Below are positions 53,189 through 62,528 of a stretch of 64,000 nt of DNA, one piece after another. The DNA is from Candidatus Albibeggiatoa sp. nov. NOAA (lineage in GTDB: Bacteria > Pseudomonadota > Gammaproteobacteria > Beggiatoales > Beggiatoaceae), in contig JAOXRS010000116.1 in the NCBI GenBank assembly GCA_025800385.1, positions 124,001 to 188,000 on the forward strand, written 5' to 3'. The notes beneath the pieces are model-generated. The model had not been told where the DNA came from and made no database searches. It saw only the letters and a list, made by a program, of their open reading frames with translations. Positions within the stretch are counted from its first letter, which is position 1. Every line of letters starts with the position of its first letter. The translations under genes and the position numbers were made by a program.

Positions 53189-55222
53189 ATGTCTAAGAGA
53201 AAATCTAAAAAGCAAAAGAATACAGTTGTAAATATTCATGGTGATGTAAATCACGCAAATATTAGTGCTGGTGATGGAAATAAATCATTTATTCAACCTC
53301 CTCAACCAATTGACTCTGATTCAGATGAAAGAAAAATTTTATCTAACTTGCAAGAGTATATTGAACAAAATATTAGTGGTTATGTTGAACCTGAATTAAA
53401 TCATAGTTTATGGGTAAAGGTTCTCAAAGAGAAACAAAATAAATTGGTAAGAACCAATGGTGATGCCAAACAATTCCCTCAAGATATGGAAATAATTGAT
53501 ATTTTTAAGGAGGTAGGCAATATTTTATTAATTTTAGGCGATGCTGGTACAGGTAAAACAATGACTTTACATAAGCTTGCAAGTGAATTATTAGATGATG
53601 TTAAAAAAAATACTGATTCTCCAACTCCAATAATGCTGAATTTATCTAGTTGGGCAAAAGAACGTAAACCTATTAAAGAATGGCTAATAGATAGAATTAC
53701 AAGTGATTATTACTTAAAAAAATACAGAGGAAATGTCAAAAAATTATTAGAAAAAAATCATATTTTGCCACTTTTAGATGGCTTAGATGAGGTACAAAAA
53801 AAGTATCGCCGTGATTGTGTTAGCGCGATAAATGAGTTTGCAAAGGAAGAGTGCGGTTTGAGTGGGTTAGTTGTTTGCAGTCGCTCAGAAGAATACAATG
53901 CCTTACGCCGAAACAACCATGTGCGTAGAAAAAGTAACCAATCCAATTGGCTTGAGTTCAGAAGTGCCATTGTTCTAAAAAAATTAACTGATGAACAAAT
54001 TAATGACTATTTACAACAAAAAGAAAGCTTCAAGTCTTTGCAAATACTTATTCAACTTGATACTGATTTGCATAAACTCGCAGAAACACCGCTATTTTTA
54101 AATGTAATGAGTGTGGTTTACGAAGGTTTGCCTTTAGACGAAGTTAATAACATTGTGGAAACAATGCAAAATATGACATTACATGTTAAGCAAGAGGAAT
54201 TATTTGAAAGCTATACAGAAAAGGTATTTCATTTAAAATGTGAGAAAAAAGAGGTTTGCCCTTATACAAAATATTGTTTTATAAATTCATTAAGTTGGTT
54301 AGCCTATCAAATGAAAGAACACGATACCAATACTTTTTATATTGAGAGATTAGATTTAACTTGGCTGTCCGAAAAACAAAAAAAAATCTATTTTCAATCT
54401 GCTAGTATACGTTTAGCACTTATTTTTGGCATGCTTTTAGGCATATCTGGTATTTTGCCTCCATTTGGAGCAGGGACTTTGTATTTAGTTGGAGTTTTTT
54501 GGGGTGCTGTACTGGGAGCATTCACAACTCCTAAGTTAAAAGAAAAACTAATTACAGGGTGGGATTTTTGTAGCGTCTATAAAAATGCAAATTCTAATAT
54601 AGCAGAAGGATTAGTTTTAGGATTAATAATGGGCTTTTTAGGTTGGGGAACTGTATCTCTTTTTTCAGTTATCCACTATCCCCATTATTATTTAGGTTTC
54701 ACAGAGTTGGTGGAGTACTCTTTATTAACTACATTTTTTAGTGGGTTACTATTTACTTTATCTGGTGGATTTAAATATAAACCACTTCAATTGCGTGAAC
54801 AAGCAAACCCAAATAGAGGCGTACTACTCGTTGCCAAGAATGGAGCACAAATAAGCTCATTATTAACGCTTTTTGTAATTTTAGGATACATTATATATAT
54901 AGCTACAGTTTCTGTAGTCAATCCAACTCATACTACTATAGAAAATAATATCTCTTCATATTTATTAGTTAGTTTAGTAATTATTTTTTATATGACTTGG
55001 ATATTTTGCCTAATTTTTCTATTTAATGGTGGTATATCAATAATTAAGCATTACACTGTCAGAAATACACTATCTTCTGATAGCTTACCCTTTAAATTGG
55101 TTGATTTTTTTGATCACTGTACAAAACTGATTTTACTTCGTCGTGTTGGTGGAGGTTATATGTTTCTCCATCGTTTGTTGTTGGATCATTTCGCACAAAA
55201 ATATCGAGAAAAACTAGAATAA
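53189..55222 (+). CDS. NACHT-family NTPase with C-terminal membrane domain
   Basis: The 677-residue STAND NTPase has a basic N-terminus with HGDVNHANISAGDGN, then a NACHT domain (Walker A ILGDAGTGKTMT about 115-126, Walker B ILPLLDGLDEV about 192-202, Arg motif VVCSRSEEYNAL). After about residue 405 come five or six membrane helices, and it ends in GGGYMFLHRLLLDHFAQKY, a motif shared by many bacterial NACHT-membrane proteins. Bacterial NACHT proteins include antiphage sensors; whether this one is such is inference. The N-terminal effector typical of many is missing, so the membrane domain may be the effector. AGGGAAAATAAA precedes the ATG. A CheR-like gene follows by 45 bp. Confidence 0.88.
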   Translation: MSKRKSKKQKNTVVNIHGDVNHANISAGDGNKSFIQPPQPIDSDSDERKILSNLQEYIEQNISGYVEPELNHSLWVKVLKEKQNKLVRTNGDAKQFPQDMEIIDIFKEVGNILLILGDAGTGKTMTLHKLASELLDDVKKNTDSPTPIMLNLSSWAKERKPIKEWLIDRITSDYYLKKYRGNVKKLLEKNHILPLLDGLDEVQKKYRRDCVSAINEFAKEECGLSGLVVCSRSEEYNALRRNNHVRRKSNQSNWLEFRSAIVLKKLTDEQINDYLQQKESFKSLQILIQLDTDLHKLAETPLFLNVMSVVYEGLPLDEVNNIVETMQNMTLHVKQEELFESYTEKVFHLKCEKKEVCPYTKYCFINSLSWLAYQMKEHDTNTFYIERLDLTWLSEKQKKIYFQSASIRLALIFGMLLGISGILPPFGAGTLYLVGVFWGAVLGAFTTPKLKEKLITGWDFCSVYKNANSNIAEGLVLGLIMGFLGWGTVSLFSVIHYPHYYLGFTELVEYSLLTTFFSGLLFTLSGGFKYKPLQLREQANPNRGVLLVAKNGAQISSLLTLFVILGYIIYIATVSVVNPTHTTIENNISSYLLVSLVIIFYMTWIFCLIFLFNGGISIIKHYTVRNTLSSDSLPFKLVDFFDHCTKLILLRRVGGGYMFLHRLLLDHFAQKYREKLE

Positions 55223-55267
55223 AATTATTATTAATAAATCAAAATAAAGCATTCACCAAAGGAAGCA

Positions 55268-56206
55268 ATGATGATAACGGATGACTTTGAGAAAAGGCGT
55301 GAAATTATAACTAAGTTTGCTGAATTGGGTGCGATGATGTTGCCCGTTGAAGAGTTTATGCACATTGTGTTTTTAAACTTTCATGCAGAAATTGAAGCCG
55401 AACTATTTACAATTGCTGAACAGCATCAGATTGAGCCAAAAAACGAAATTTGGTCAATTTTTGAACAGGCTGTCGATCAGTGTGATTTTGACCATCCCAT
55501 ATTACAAGCAGTTTTCAGTAATACCTTAATTCGACAACTGATTGGCCCTGAATATACGATTTTTAACCGTTATCCTAAAGTTTATGAATACTTGTTACGC
55601 AAGAAGCCCGCAGGTGAATTTAATATTGCGGTCATTGGTTGTTCCTACGGACAAGAAATTATGTCGATGCTGAAATGCTTACATGAAGAAATGGCAAAAA
55701 ATCCAGATTTCAGCCCCAAAATTGATATTTTTAACAAACCGACATCTATTTTTCAAAAGGTACAAACCAATATCCGTTACCCCGAATCCGTATTAAAAAA
55801 ACATCTGACTCCGCAACAACTGGCCGTTGATTTTACAGTTGATGAACATGGATCATTACATTTTTCAGAAGCGTTTTATCAAAGAATGGGTTTTTATGAA
55901 TTAGATTTATTTGATGTGCCCCACGAACCAAACTCGACTAAGCAATACGATTTATTGATGATACATAATGTATTGCAATATTTAGAACCGAGCGAAGGAC
56001 AAGATATATCTATATTTCAACAACAGGCTGAAGCGGCTTTCCAATGGATTGTACAACAAGTGAAACCGTCAGGCATGGTCTCGATAATTAACGAAAGCAA
56101 AAAGCCCAACGACTTTGTAGCAGAGTTGCAAGATCGCATTTTCAATCAACATTATGCGTGTACAATCGTCAAACCTGCATATTTGTACACTAAACAGGCC
56201 ATTTAA
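55268..56206 (+). CDS. CheR-like SAM methyltransferase, atypical
   Basis: The 312-residue protein has a helical N-terminus of about 100 residues, then a methyltransferase core. FNIAVIGCSYGQEIMSMLKCL matches the SAM motif of CheR, and YDLLMIHNVLQYLEP matches the CheR motif IxCRNVLIYF. The core diverges from true CheR: the GEE of the SAM motif reads GQE and the tDIS segment is replaced (IDIFNKPTS). It is not next to chemotaxis genes. It follows the NACHT gene on the same strand after 45 bp, with AAAGGAAG before the tandem ATGs; the first is chosen. The stop is 2 bp from the convergent priA stop. Confidence 0.75.
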   Translation: MMITDDFEKRREIITKFAELGAMMLPVEEFMHIVFLNFHAEIEAELFTIAEQHQIEPKNEIWSIFEQAVDQCDFDHPILQAVFSNTLIRQLIGPEYTIFNRYPKVYEYLLRKKPAGEFNIAVIGCSYGQEIMSMLKCLHEEMAKNPDFSPKIDIFNKPTSIFQKVQTNIRYPESVLKKHLTPQQLAVDFTVDEHGSLHFSEAFYQRMGFYELDLFDVPHEPNSTKQYDLLMIHNVLQYLEPSEGQDISIFQQQAEAAFQWIVQQVKPSGMVSIINESKKPNDFVAELQDRIFNQHYACTIVKPAYLYTKQAI

Positions 56207-56208
56207 AA

Positions 56209-58386
56209 TTACAGCAGCTCAATAGGGTCAACATCTAAATGCCAGCGGATTTTTTGCCCCGCATTTGGTAATTTCGGCAACCATTGGCTTAACAATTCAT
56301 GTAGTGCCGCCCGTTGTGTTGATTGTACCAACAATTGTGCACGGTATTTTCCTGCCCGTTTTTGTATCGGTGATTCGATTGGGTAATGTAATTGTATCGC
56401 CTCATGCTGAATTAAATATTGTGCTTCTAATCTAGCCATATCTAAAAAATGGATGGCTTCCTCTTTGGTTTTGGCTTCGGCGCGTAAAACTGCTAAATGG
56501 GTGAAGGGCGGAAAACTGGTTACTTCACGTTCAGTTAAATGCTCATGAGCGAATCCTTGATAACCTTCTCGAATCAAATGTTGCAATAAAGGATGATCGG
56601 GATAAAAAGTTTGTACAACCACCGTACCCTGTTGTTCTACGCGTCCCGCACGACCTGAAACCTGCGTAAATAACTGCGCCATTCGCTCCGCACTGCGATA
56701 GTCTGAGCCAAACAATCCCCCATCGATATTAATCACACCGACCAATGTCACATTATGAAAATGATGGCCTTTAGCTAAAATCTGCGTGCCAACTAAAATA
56801 TCCGCTTCACCAGAGTTAATTTGCTTAATCAAATCGGACATTGCATGTTTGCTGCGGGTACTATCGCTGTCAATCCGTAAAATCCGCGCATCGGGGAATT
56901 GCTGTTGCAATATTTCCTCAATCCGTTCTGTGCCTTGACCTAAACGTTGTAATTCGGGGTGCTGACACTGCGGACACATCAAATCGACAGGACGCTGAGT
57001 ACCACAATGATGACAATGCAAAGTGCGTGTAGTTTCGTGATAGGTCATATTGATTTCGCAATGATCGCACTGCGCTGTCCATTCACAACTGGGACATTGT
57101 AAAATCGGGGCGTAACCTCGGCGATTGATAAACAATAAAACTTGTTGTTGCTGATCTAAACAGGTTTGAATCTGGCTTTGCAATGCTTTGGAAATTGGAT
57201 AACGGCCTTGTTGATGCTGCATATTGATGACTTTAAAGCGCGGATGTACGGCTGTCCCTGCACGCTCTGGCAATACAATATGCTGATAACGTCCTTGTTT
57301 GGCATTGTAAAGCGATTCTAAACAAGGGGTAGCACTGCCCAAAATCACGGGGATGCCCAATTTATGCGCTCGAACCACAGCCATATCCCGCGCTGAATAA
57401 CGTAGCAAATCCTGTTGTTTATACGAGTGGTCATGCTCTTCGTCGACGATAATCATGCCCAATTGTGAAAATGGTGTCCAAATCGCTGAACGTGTACCAA
57501 TAATAATCGATACCTTGCCATCACGGGTTTGCAGCCAAGTTTGTAAACGTTCTGCTGCTGACAGTTTGGAATGAATCACTGCAATCGGCACTTGATAGCG
57601 TTGTCGAAATCGTGCCACGGTTTGCGGGGTTAAATTAATTTCTGGAATCAATACTAGAATCTGTTTATTTTGCTGAATCACTTGCTGAATGATTTGCAAA
57701 TACACCTCGGTTTTACCGCTGCCCGTGACCCCATCAAGCAAACACGGATAAAATTGATTTAAATGTGCGGTGACTTGATCGACAGCTTGTTTCTGCGCCT
57801 CGTTTAAAACTAAATGTTGAGGGTCTGCGCCGTACTGTTCTGCCTCTTCTTGGACAATTAAACCTTTTTTCTCTAAAGCACGTAAAGTGACGCTGACACT
57901 TTTAAATTGTTCCTCTAATGCAGATTTAGCAATGCCTTTGGGATATTGCTGTAGCACTTGCACCAATTTTTGTTGTGGCTTGGTTAATTTCTGTTGCGGA
58001 AGCAATTCAGGCTCGGCCAATCGCCATACGGTGGTGGCTTCGGTTTTGGTGTTTTTGCCTTGCATTAATAAACTTGGCAGCGCAACATCAAATGTCATCC
58101 CTAACGGATAGTGATAATAACGGCTTGCCCATTGAATCAATTGCAGCGTTTCAGCAGGAATCAATGGACTGGTATCAAGTAGCGATATGATGGATTTTAA
58201 TTTGTCGGGTTCGACATCGGTACTATCTGCCACACCTATGATGATGCCAACTAATTTACGCGCGCCGAAAGGTATTTTCACCCTTGTACCTATTTGAATT
58301 CGCTCGGCTGATATATCCGAGGGCAGCAAATAATCAAAATGGGCATACAGTGCGACGGGAACAGTAACTTGTAAAATAGTAGGCAT
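56209..58386 (-). CDS. priA: Primosomal replication restart helicase PriA
   Basis: The 725-residue helicase has Walker A DGVTGSGKTEVYLQ, DEEHDHSYKQQ (motif II), the eight zinc-binding cysteines (CPSCEWTAQCDHCEINM and CHHCGTQRP...CPQCQH), and VSGRAGR in motif VI. PriA reloads the replisome at stalled forks. The C-terminus is complete (IRWHLDVDPIELL). It lies 18 bp downstream of a TSUP permease gene and the pair is probably co-transcribed, which is unusual. Confidence 0.96.
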   Translation of the reverse strand: MPTILQVTVPVALYAHFDYLLPSDISAERIQIGTRVKIPFGARKLVGIIIGVADSTDVEPDKLKSIISLLDTSPLIPAETLQLIQWASRYYHYPLGMTFDVALPSLLMQGKNTKTEATTVWRLAEPELLPQQKLTKPQQKLVQVLQQYPKGIAKSALEEQFKSVSVTLRALEKKGLIVQEEAEQYGADPQHLVLNEAQKQAVDQVTAHLNQFYPCLLDGVTGSGKTEVYLQIIQQVIQQNKQILVLIPEINLTPQTVARFRQRYQVPIAVIHSKLSAAERLQTWLQTRDGKVSIIIGTRSAIWTPFSQLGMIIVDEEHDHSYKQQDLLRYSARDMAVVRAHKLGIPVILGSATPCLESLYNAKQGRYQHIVLPERAGTAVHPRFKVINMQHQQGRYPISKALQSQIQTCLDQQQQVLLFINRRGYAPILQCPSCEWTAQCDHCEINMTYHETTRTLHCHHCGTQRPVDLMCPQCQHPELQRLGQGTERIEEILQQQFPDARILRIDSDSTRSKHAMSDLIKQINSGEADILVGTQILAKGHHFHNVTLVGVINIDGGLFGSDYRSAERMAQLFTQVSGRAGRVEQQGTVVVQTFYPDHPLLQHLIREGYQGFAHEHLTEREVTSFPPFTHLAVLRAEAKTKEEAIHFLDMARLEAQYLIQHEAIQLHYPIESPIQKRAGKYRAQLLVQSTQRAALHELLSQWLPKLPNAGQKIRWHLDVDPIELL

Positions 58387-58404
58387 GATGCTTGGAAATC
58401 TTGG

Positions 58405-59178
58405 TTAAAAGGCGAAACGCAGTCCGATAAAAAATAACATCACCGCCAGTGTATTGCGTAATAAATGTTCAGGCAATCGAAAATTCAGCAGACTACCAAT
58501 CACAATACCAGGGTATGCACCGATTAATAAACCGCCCAATAGCATAAAATCAACACTGCCTAAGAACTGCCAATGTCCCAAGCCTGCAACTGCCGCCAAT
58601 GGCACAGCATGAACCAAATCCGTGCCCACGATTCGACTGGTTTTCCATTCAGGATAAAGTAAACTCAATACTGCCGCACCAATTGCACCCGCGCCAATAG
58701 AACTTAAGGTTACGACCACACCGAGCAACATGCCTGCACAAAAGGTAATAAAATAACGGGCTGATGGAGATAAACCTCGTTCACCAAATAATTTGCTTTC
58801 AACAATGCGTTGCTTAAAAATCATCAAAAATGCTGTCACAACTAACATCAAGCCAATCATGCTGGTAATAAATTCATTATAATCTGCACCTTGCACATGA
58901 ATAAATTGCAGCAATAAGCCTGTTATGATTGACATCGGCACGCTGCCTAAAGCAAGAAACCCAACCACAGTCCAATCGACATTGTTATAACGGCTATGTA
59001 TCCATGCAGCACTGGCTTTACTCAACGCGGCATATAATAAATCTGTTCCAACAGCAATTGAAGGATGAATGCCGAAGCCTAAAATGAGAATCGGTGTCAT
59101 CACTGCGCCGCCGCCTACGCCAGTCAATCCGACAATCACACCCACACCTAGCCCTGCTAGTATATGTATGAGTTCCAT
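58405..59178 (-). CDS. TSUP/TauE-type anion permease
   Basis: The 257-residue protein has seven to eight helices and the duplicated family motif (GLTGVGGGAVMTPILIL and TLSSIGAGAIGAAVL). TauE/SafE proteins export sulfite, sulfoacetate or related anions. In an organism that forms sulfite by the Dsr route, sulfite export is an attractive guess but not shown by the sequence. GAGGG precedes the ATG at 59178. priA follows after 18 bp. Confidence 0.88.
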   Translation of the reverse strand: MELIHILAGLGVGVIVGLTGVGGGAVMTPILILGFGIHPSIAVGTDLLYAALSKASAAWIHSRYNNVDWTVVGFLALGSVPMSIITGLLLQFIHVQGADYNEFITSMIGLMLVVTAFLMIFKQRIVESKLFGERGLSPSARYFITFCAGMLLGVVVTLSSIGAGAIGAAVLSLLYPEWKTSRIVGTDLVHAVPLAAVAGLGHWQFLGSVDFMLLGGLLIGAYPGIVIGSLLNFRLPEHLLRNTLAVMLFFIGLRFAF

Positions 59179-59328
59179 AAAATACCCTCTTTATAAAAAT
59201 AATTCTGCTTATATTAAATGATTTAGGTGACAGACTACGCTGTGATTGAGCTGCCATAACGAAAGCGTTACTATACAAAAATCGTGCTGCTCTTCATCTA
59301 CGCGAATGAATAAAAAAGGTTGTTCTGA

Positions 59329-60585
59329 ATGCGGGTATTGTACTCATTCCTATTGTATTTACTGACTCCATTGATTTTGCTCAAGTTATGGTTACGTGGC
59401 AAACGTGCGCCTGCGTATCGGCAACGGATTGGGGAACGGTTTGGTTTTATTCCTAAGCTGAAACGTCATTCAATTTGGGTTCATGCGGTTTCGGTAGGTG
59501 AAGTGCAAGCTGCAATGCCTTTTATTCAACGTTTGCAACAGCAATATCCAGATACAGCTTTTTTAATCACGACTATGACTCCCACAGGTTCGGAACGGGT
59601 CACAGCAACATTCGGTGATAGCGTACAACATGTATATTTGCCTTATGATTATCCTGATGCAGTTCGACGTTTTTTGAACCGAACTCAGCCAAAATTACTG
59701 GTTTTGATGGAGACTGAACTATGGCCAAATTTATTGGCAGCATGTCAAAAACGTGATATTCCTGTGATCGTAGCCAATGCGCGTTTATCAGAAAAGTCGA
59801 CCCGAGGTTATGCCAAAATCGGTCGATTTACTCGCCAAGTATTAGCCAATATCAACCACGTTGCCGCCCAAACCGAGCAAGATAAACAACATTTTATGCA
59901 ACTGGGTATGAATGAAAATAAGATCACGGTAACTGGCAGTATTAAATTTGATTTACAGTTAGCGGATAATTTGGAACATCAAGCGAAAGTGTTACGCCAA
60001 CAACTGGGGACTGAGCGACTGATTTGGATTGCAGCCAGTACCCACGATGGTGAAGAACAAATAATTTTGCAAGTATATCAAGCCTTAATGAAAAAATTTA
60101 CACACTTATTATTGATTCTCGTGCCCCGTCATCCTGAACGTTTTAACAGCGTTGCCCAGCTTTGTGAGCAGCATGATTTGCATATTGCACGGCGTAGTTT
60201 AGGCCAAATTTGCGATGATAATACTGATGTCTATTTAGGCGATACTATGGGCGAGTTACAAGTGTTATTTGCGGCCAGTGATATTGCGTTTGTCGGGGGC
60301 AGCTTGATGCCTGTGGGTGGACATAATTTGCTTGAGCCAGCAGCGGTGGGTTTGCCTGTGATTTTTGGACAACATGTATTTACTTTTACCGAAATCAGCC
60401 AACAATTACTAGCAGTTGAAGCGGGTAAACAAGTTGAAAATGAGCAAGCTCTGTTACAAGCAGTGGAATTATATGCAGCGAATCCAAAACTACGCCAGCA
60501 AGCAGGTCAAAACGGGCTGAACTATTTACAGCAAAACCGCGGAGCATTGGATAGATTGCTCAATATTGTGACCACTTGGATTTAA
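59329..60585 (+). CDS. waaA: Kdo transferase WaaA
   Basis: The 418-residue GT30 protein starts with a membrane anchor (VLYSFLLYLLTPLILL). The Kdo-transferase signatures WVHAVSVGEVQAA, METELWPNL and FVGGSLMPVGGHNLLEPAAVG are all present. It adds Kdo to lipid A, so the organism has Kdo-containing LPS. AAAGGTTGTTCTGA precedes the ATG. It is followed by a squalene-synthase-like gene after 62 bp. Confidence 0.97.
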   Translation: MRVLYSFLLYLLTPLILLKLWLRGKRAPAYRQRIGERFGFIPKLKRHSIWVHAVSVGEVQAAMPFIQRLQQQYPDTAFLITTMTPTGSERVTATFGDSVQHVYLPYDYPDAVRRFLNRTQPKLLVLMETELWPNLLAACQKRDIPVIVANARLSEKSTRGYAKIGRFTRQVLANINHVAAQTEQDKQHFMQLGMNENKITVTGSIKFDLQLADNLEHQAKVLRQQLGTERLIWIAASTHDGEEQIILQVYQALMKKFTHLLLILVPRHPERFNSVAQLCEQHDLHIARRSLGQICDDNTDVYLGDTMGELQVLFAASDIAFVGGSLMPVGGHNLLEPAAVGLPVIFGQHVFTFTEISQQLLAVEAGKQVENEQALLQAVELYAANPKLRQQAGQNGLNYLQQNRGALDRLLNIVTTWI

Positions 60586-60647
60586 AACGGCTGCCTTGAA
60601 TTCAACAAAAATAGCGTTACATCTTCTTTTCTGCTCAATTCTGATAC

Positions 60648-61478
60648 ATGAATCAAATGAATAGTCAAAAATACTGCGAACAAAAAATAATCAAAGAAGG
60701 CTCTTGTTTATATTATAGTTTGCGCTTTGTCGTGGCTGAAAAGCGTCACGCTTTATTGTTATTACATACTTTATTTCATGAAATCGACGAAATTAAGTAT
60801 AAATGCCAAGATATTCAAGTTGCACATCAAAAGCACGAATGGTGGCAACAAGAAATGATGCAAACGTTTATGGGCAAAGCCAGTCACCCTGTGACTCAAG
60901 ATTTAAGCAAAATCATGGAACAATATGCAATTTCGCAAGCGGACATTCTGACCATGACTGATACGTTAATCCAATGTCCGACCCATTTTGCTGATTTCAA
61001 ACAACTGGAAACCTATTGCCAACAAACCAGCGGGCAACTACAAATGCTTTGCGCTAAAGTCTTAGGTTATCAAAAAGATGAAACCTTAGAAGCCGCACAA
61101 CAACTGGGTGTGATGCTACAACTTTATTATTTTATAAGAGAATTGCGCCGCGACACGCTTAATGCTTATATCCACATTCCGCAAACTGAACTTGAGCAAT
61201 TTGACCTCACCCAACACATTCTATTCGAACAAAAACAAACCGAACAATTACATGCTTTGCTCACATTCCAAGCACAACGTATTTCTGAATACTATCAATC
61301 ATTTGTGAAAAAATTACCGAAAACAGATCGTCGTCAGCAAAAAATGGAACTCGTTCGCGCAAAGCTAGCGATGGCGACTTTAAAAGAAATGGAACGCGAT
61401 GGGTTGGCTGTTTTCCAGCACCGAATTAGTTTAACCCCTCTGCGTAAATTGTGGATAACAATGAATTATTTATGGTAA
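60648..61478 (+). CDS. Squalene/phytoene-synthase-like protein with altered motifs
   Basis: The 276-residue protein has the all-helical trans-isoprenyl-diphosphate-synthase head-to-head fold (YYSLRFVVAEKRHAL near the start, LGVMLQLYYFIRELRRDTLNAYIHIP mid-protein). In active enzymes the two Asp-rich motifs bind Mg-diphosphate. Here the first reads HEIDEIK and the second ELRRD, so key Asp residues are replaced. It may be a non-catalytic member, like the complex-I assembly factor NDUFAF6, or a divergent enzyme. The ribosome site is weak and the start could be three codons later (MNSQKYCEQ). Confidence 0.78.
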   Translation: MNQMNSQKYCEQKIIKEGSCLYYSLRFVVAEKRHALLLLHTLFHEIDEIKYKCQDIQVAHQKHEWWQQEMMQTFMGKASHPVTQDLSKIMEQYAISQADILTMTDTLIQCPTHFADFKQLETYCQQTSGQLQMLCAKVLGYQKDETLEAAQQLGVMLQLYYFIRELRRDTLNAYIHIPQTELEQFDLTQHILFEQKQTEQLHALLTFQAQRISEYYQSFVKKLPKTDRRQQKMELVRAKLAMATLKEMERDGLAVFQHRISLTPLRKLWITMNYLW

Positions 61479-61583
61479 GCCTAAAAAAATGATGGACTTT
61501 GTAGAAAACCCGACAACTGGATTTGTCTAATCAGTTATATCATGTTAACCTGTTTACCTCTCCTAAACGATGTACACTTCGCT

Positions 61584-61647
61584 AAATGCAAGGTTAATCG
61601 AAATCAGATAAATGTCAGGAGCATTTGTCTTCGGTTGCCTTGCATTT
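61584..61647. other. Long intergenic hairpin between converging genes
   Basis: AAATGCAAGG (61584-61593) pairs with CCTTGCATTT (61638-61647). Inside, CGAA pairs with TTCG and ATAAATG with CATTTGT, with small bulges and wobble pairs between. This gives an almost fully paired stem of about 25-30 bp with a 7-nt loop, with GTTTTAA following on the plus strand. It may be a bidirectional terminator or the core of a small RNA. Confidence 0.6.
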
Positions 61648-61659
61648 GTTTTAACTGGC

Positions 61660-61911
61660 CTAGACTAAATTAAACGCTTTACGAATCTTCTCAACCAATG
61701 CCGCAAGCTGTGGGTTATCTAGTGTTTTTTTACCAATGAAATAATGATATAACTCAGGGTCAGGCATTTCGACCAGTGCATGAAACGCTTGTTGTTCTTC
61801 TGCGGGTGCATCTTTATACATTTGGTTCAAATAGCCCTGCATCAACACGTCTAACTCTTTCATCCCACGACGACAACGCCATTGTAATTTTTTAAAAAGT
61901 GTTTCATCCAT
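61660..61911 (-). CDS. sdhE: Succinate dehydrogenase FAD assembly factor SdhE
   Basis: The 83-residue protein has the diagnostic RGMKELD (RGxxE) motif in WRCRRGMKELDVLMQGYL and the five-helix length of the SdhE/YgfY/SDHAF2 family. It helps attach FAD to SdhA and other flavoproteins. In enterobacteria the gene is paired with cptA (ygfX), absent here; the upstream neighbour is a PqiC-like lipoprotein. Confidence 0.95.
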   Translation of the reverse strand: MDETLFKKLQWRCRRGMKELDVLMQGYLNQMYKDAPAEEQQAFHALVEMPDPELYHYFIGKKTLDNPQLAALVEKIRKAFNLV

Positions 61912-61930
61912 ATTATAAAAGCTCTCAAAA

Positions 61931-62527
61931 TTATAAATGTGCTACTACAAATGTTGCTAATTGTTCTAATATGACTTGTACCGCTCGATTGGTTGCAATC
62001 ACGCCCCCTGCGGCATCTTCTGTCGGTGCAATTTCCGTTACGTCAAAAGTTTTGGTATCTAAAATAGCGCGTTGAGTCATATCCAATAATTGTATACGCA
62101 AAGTCACACGCACTCTGGACGGCGTTTCTAAGAATTCTTGCTGTAAACGAATAATTTCCGTATCTAAGCGCAATTCTCCCAAAATTGGTGATGAGGTTGC
62201 GGACAAAACTGCACCGAATTTTCCTGTCGCTTCTAAACGCTGCACAATCAACGGCAACAATAAACGCGCTGGGGTATCCACCCATAAATTATCCCGATAA
62301 TGCTCTAAAACATAAGGCGTTTTGATATACACCATTTGCTGGGTATCAAAGCCAGATACAGCTTGTGGAATCGAGATTAAAATCGTTTTGCCATCGGTTT
62401 GATTAGCAGGCAATTCAACAGGATCAGTTGCAATAAAATAATGTTTTGGCGGCGTATCAGCGGCTAAAAAACTGCATGAACTGAGCAATAATAGTAAAAA
62501 CGGTGCAAAGCGAAACGTGGTTAACAT
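61931..62527 (-). CDS. PqiC-type ABC transport auxiliary lipoprotein
   Basis: The 198-residue lipoprotein from the ATG at 62527 has a signal FAPFLLLLLSSC, lipobox LSSC. AGGAG lies nine bases upstream and the stop of the MCE gene is 1 bp before. The longer frame from 62560 lies inside the MCE gene and is rejected. The mature protein shows the PqiC/ABC-auxiliary pattern (KHYFIATDPVEL...VYIKTPYVLEHYRDNLWVDTPARLLLPLIVQRLEATGKF). Such proteins anchor MCE conduits at the outer membrane. It is co-transcribed with the MCE gene. Confidence 0.9.
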   Translation of the reverse strand: MLTTFRFAPFLLLLLSSCSFLAADTPPKHYFIATDPVELPANQTDGKTILISIPQAVSGFDTQQMVYIKTPYVLEHYRDNLWVDTPARLLLPLIVQRLEATGKFGAVLSATSSPILGELRLDTEIIRLQQEFLETPSRVRVTLRIQLLDMTQRAILDTKTFDVTEIAPTEDAAGGVIATNRAVQVILEQLATFVVAHL

Positions 62528-62528
62528 C

